Positions 61,437 to 64,000 of a stretch of DNA of 64,000 nucleotides are shown here, one piece after another. The stretch's first letter is position 1. The number at the start of each line of letters is the position of its first letter. The notes below the pieces were generated by a model. The model saw only the letters and a list, made by a program, of their open reading frames with translations. It made no database searches and had not been told where the DNA came from. The position numbers and the translations under genes were made by a program. This DNA comes from Hirundichthys speculiger (taxonomy: Eukaryota > Chordata > Actinopteri > Beloniformes > Exocoetidae), in contig JAGFBZ010000258.1 in NCBI GenBank assembly GCA_018398805.1, positions 4,576,501 to 4,640,500 on the forward strand, read 5' to 3'.

Positions 61437-62149
61437 TTGACCCACGAGTGGTTCCCAGATTTGATTGGTTAATTTACCGCTGTTTACATGAAGTGTGCAT
61501 GATGTTGTTGGCATCTTCAGTTACCCTACACATAAAACAGATTTTCAACAAATTCTGCTGTGGTGGTATTTTTTCTTAGTTCCAAGAATTTATTTACAAA
61601 TGTTGTGATGATTTCAAAAATCATAAAAGGTGGTGTGGCCTTTCTCTCGGGGGGCGTTAAGAGCATCATGGTAGCTCAGGGGGGCGTTTGTTCAAAAAAG
61701 GAAGAGAACCACTGATTTAGTTGAACCCTCCACACCGTGTACTTTGTGGCCCAACTCACTGTTATAATCAAACTCCATGGTACGCTTTTCATGCTCATTT
61801 TCATCTAACAAACCTGCACATATTCTCTACAGTGATTTCCATACTCTGAGATGAAAAGTAACCAAAAATAACTTCCCTTGAAGTTGGCGAGTGTCATCCT
61901 GCTTAAATGAGCTAAATAAAGTTAATTTACCCCTTTGATAAATAAAGAGGAGATTCAGAACGGTACAGTTAAGTCATGTACTGCAGGAAGAAACATCGTT
62001 CTTGGGAACAAAAATGACCAAACTATTAAGCAGCTTGTAAATATTTACACGCAGTAAGGCATAATGAGAGAACAACTAATTTCACCCTAGAACACCCTCA
62101 GATTTATTACAATTTTTAACACAACTAAAAGAGGCCATCAACAGCCAGA

Positions 62150-62420
62150 TGGAATGCAACTATACTGATTTACAATACATGGACAAAAGCCCAGACAAGG
62201 TCACCAAGCCACTCGACCGCAAGGGCACCCTCCCTACTACACTCTCCCGCCTGCTTGTTGTTATGGCAATGCTGAGAGCTCAGCAGGCTGCTGATAGGCC
62301 TCTGACTCATCCTGTGGGTGGAGCCAGCGATGATGAGGAAGCAGAGGCTCTCACGGCTCAGCTGAGTTTGTTTACATTCAGAAAGTACACCAAGAGAAGG
62401 AAAGACAGAAACTGACATGA
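62150..62420. other. GC-elevated intronic patch
   Basis: About 270 bp that is less AT-rich than its surroundings, with an 88-codon plus-strand frame and an overlapping minus-strand one. Neither encodes anything recognised. It might be an enhancer, an alternative 5' exon of atxn7l1 or chance. Confidence 0.25.
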
Positions 62421-64000
62421 GCCAGTAAGAGAAAACATCTGTGACATTCAGTGATGCAGCTCTTTCAGAGCTGGTTCTCTTACATTTACTGTCTTAAAAA
62501 CATCAATCTTGTATTGGATCAAGTATTAGGGTAAAAAGATTTTTGGCCTCTACGATATGTATAGCTGCTCAAAGGTGTGGCTTGCATTATTAATGCAGGA
62601 AAGAAACAGGTACTGTCAGAACAATAATGGAAACAACACTAGAAAGATTTCTGTTCATCAATGTTCATTTTGAAAAAAAAAAAGAAAAGAAACTTGCATG
62701 AGTCACCAACGAGACAGGCGATAACTGAACATCACTTGTCTGGTCTGAAAATGAGATTTTAACTAAGGATGCTTGCTAAGTACCATGAAAACAGTCACTA
62801 TCATGAGCTGCTGGCATTAAAGAAAAAAAAACAAGAATAATCATAATTGGTGACAATAATAATAATTAAAAACAAATAAAATGTTAATAGCTTCTTCTGG
62901 GAACTACCAAAACTTTAGAGCATGCAAAAAAAAAGGAAAGAAAAAAGCACCTATTGAGCTCAAGCTATAGGAGCTAATATCAGGCTAATAGTCTTCACGC
63001 CACAAACAATGGCAACAATAAGTGTTCAACAACAGTGAGCGCTGAGTGATCATTCACCACAGATAAATGAAACTAAATGAACTTCTGTGGTCAGGGTCAC
63101 ATCTCCTCAGCAGAAGGCAAAACAACATGTGAAATGAACAGCACACACACACATTTGCACTTAAATGACAAACCCAAACACAGAATCACAGAGTGGCTCA
63201 AACCCTTGTAAAGTCTCGTGTTAAATGAAACCAAAAGGAAATCCAGAACGGTTTTGATCTCCGATAGAGCTCTATTGATCCACAGCTACAGAGAAAAGTT
63301 GCTGGGCGAGCAATGTGAGACAGACGCTTCCACCAACAGCTACAACATGACCCTTTCATCATGCGCTCGGCTTGCTCTCACACACAGCAGGCCACAAGCA
63401 GGAGGAGCTGATTAGCAGAGGAGGACAAAGAAGAGTGGACACTGTAGTGGATGGGGACTGGAAGGAATACACTGAATTATCTGTAGATACCGTGGAGACC
63501 TGATATATTCAAACACACCGCTTCAAAAGCATAGATCTGCTGTGACTCTCATACTCCAGCCCTGGTGCTGCTCAGGGCCCAAACATGCACATCGAATGCT
63601 GTTTGAAATATATTACGATCACCAGAGACACACTTAAAGAATCCATACGAAAACAAGCTGAACAGAGTTCAGAGTTCTTTGTGATAATGAAAACATCATT
63701 TTAACATGATTGGGGCTTTTCTTCAACAGCCCACTTGAGACAGCACGTTACCAACACTGCCAGCATGAGGGATTTACTTTACATCCCACTGGGGTATTTA
63801 TGCTAAGAATATACATGCTGGCCTGACTCTAAGGAGATTTAAATAAACAAATCCAATAAATAGAGCAAGTCTCTGATGAATAAAGTACAGCACATATTAA
63901 CCTGAGAAAATAATATGCGACATCTATTTTCTTGCTCTTTTTAAGATATGATCACTGCCGTCTTCAAATGCAGCACAAACGAGCAGCTAACTGGGCATGC

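Larger units (their letters stand above)
60012..61714 (+). mobile_element. 1.7 kb hAT element in atxn7l1 intron
   Basis: Ends AAGTGTTCTCAACG / AAGAGAACCACTG with a perfect 8-bp duplication atttagtt (60004-60011 and 61715-61722). GC-rich GGGGGGCGCT motifs lie just inside both ends. It holds a transposase remnant and a nested second element. Confidence 0.88.
57186..64000 (-). other. Upstream intron of atxn7l1 (partial)
   Basis: No exon of the gene was found here. Contents seen: a (CA)n tract at 58993-59016, a T-run near 59033-59054, a piggyBac-like MITE end at 58750-58902, a 1.7 kb hAT element at 60012-61714, and a somewhat GC-richer patch at 62150-62420. The remainder, including 61723-62140 and 62420-64000, shows nothing recognisable. 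Confidence 0.6.

Noticed and set aside
57186..64000. Missing N-terminal zinc-finger exon as evidence of gene truncation
   Set aside because: The first introns of ATXN7L1 are very long in mammals, so the exon is more likely beyond the window.

Overview
This 64 kb window is vertebrate nuclear DNA, almost certainly from a ray-finned (teleost) fish. It is AT-rich and intron-dominated, with microsatellites, tRNA-derived SINEs, Tc1/mariner-, pogo- and hAT-type DNA transposons, an L1-like LINE fragment and the GGATGGATGG-tailed LINE end that is common in fish genomes. No operons, CRISPR arrays or structural RNA genes are visible. Most open reading frames in the window are chance or repeat-derived.

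One protein-coding gene is clear: an ataxin-7 family gene, best matched to ATXN7L1, on the minus strand. Eight exons with stop codon are present between 57185 and 42746. They join into one continuous reading frame of 725 residues. The 5' end (start codon and the first zinc finger, except its last residues) lies beyond the right edge. From N to C terminus the visible protein has the tail of the first zinc finger, a Ser/Pro-rich linker with an unusual LDRR/LDRK repeat, the SCA7 zinc-binding domain, the second conserved family block, and a Ser/Lys-rich tail with a basic C terminus. ATXN7-family proteins tie the deubiquitinase module to the SAGA co-activator, so a nuclear chromatin role is expected. 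One intron has a GC donor, and another offers two competing acceptors.

Layout: 1-15.7 kb is non-coding and repeat-rich: a hAT element carrying a MADF-domain piece, a Tc1 relic split by a hAT element with a long (TA)n tract, a pogo-like element and one weak candidate exon near 2.6 kb. 15.9-18.4 kb is a CpG-rich island with two strong minus-strand splice donors, probably the promoter of an unidentified gene running left. 18.4-36.8 kb is intergenic with many mobile elements, including a hAT element nested in a pogo-like one, a truncated L1, and a SINE inserted in a DDE transposon. 36.8-42.7 kb is unique-looking DNA that should contain the 3' UTR of the ataxin-7-like gene. 42.7-57.2 kb is the gene body. 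57.2-64 kb is its upstream intron, holding a 1.7 kb hAT element with a transposase remnant and another element nested inside.
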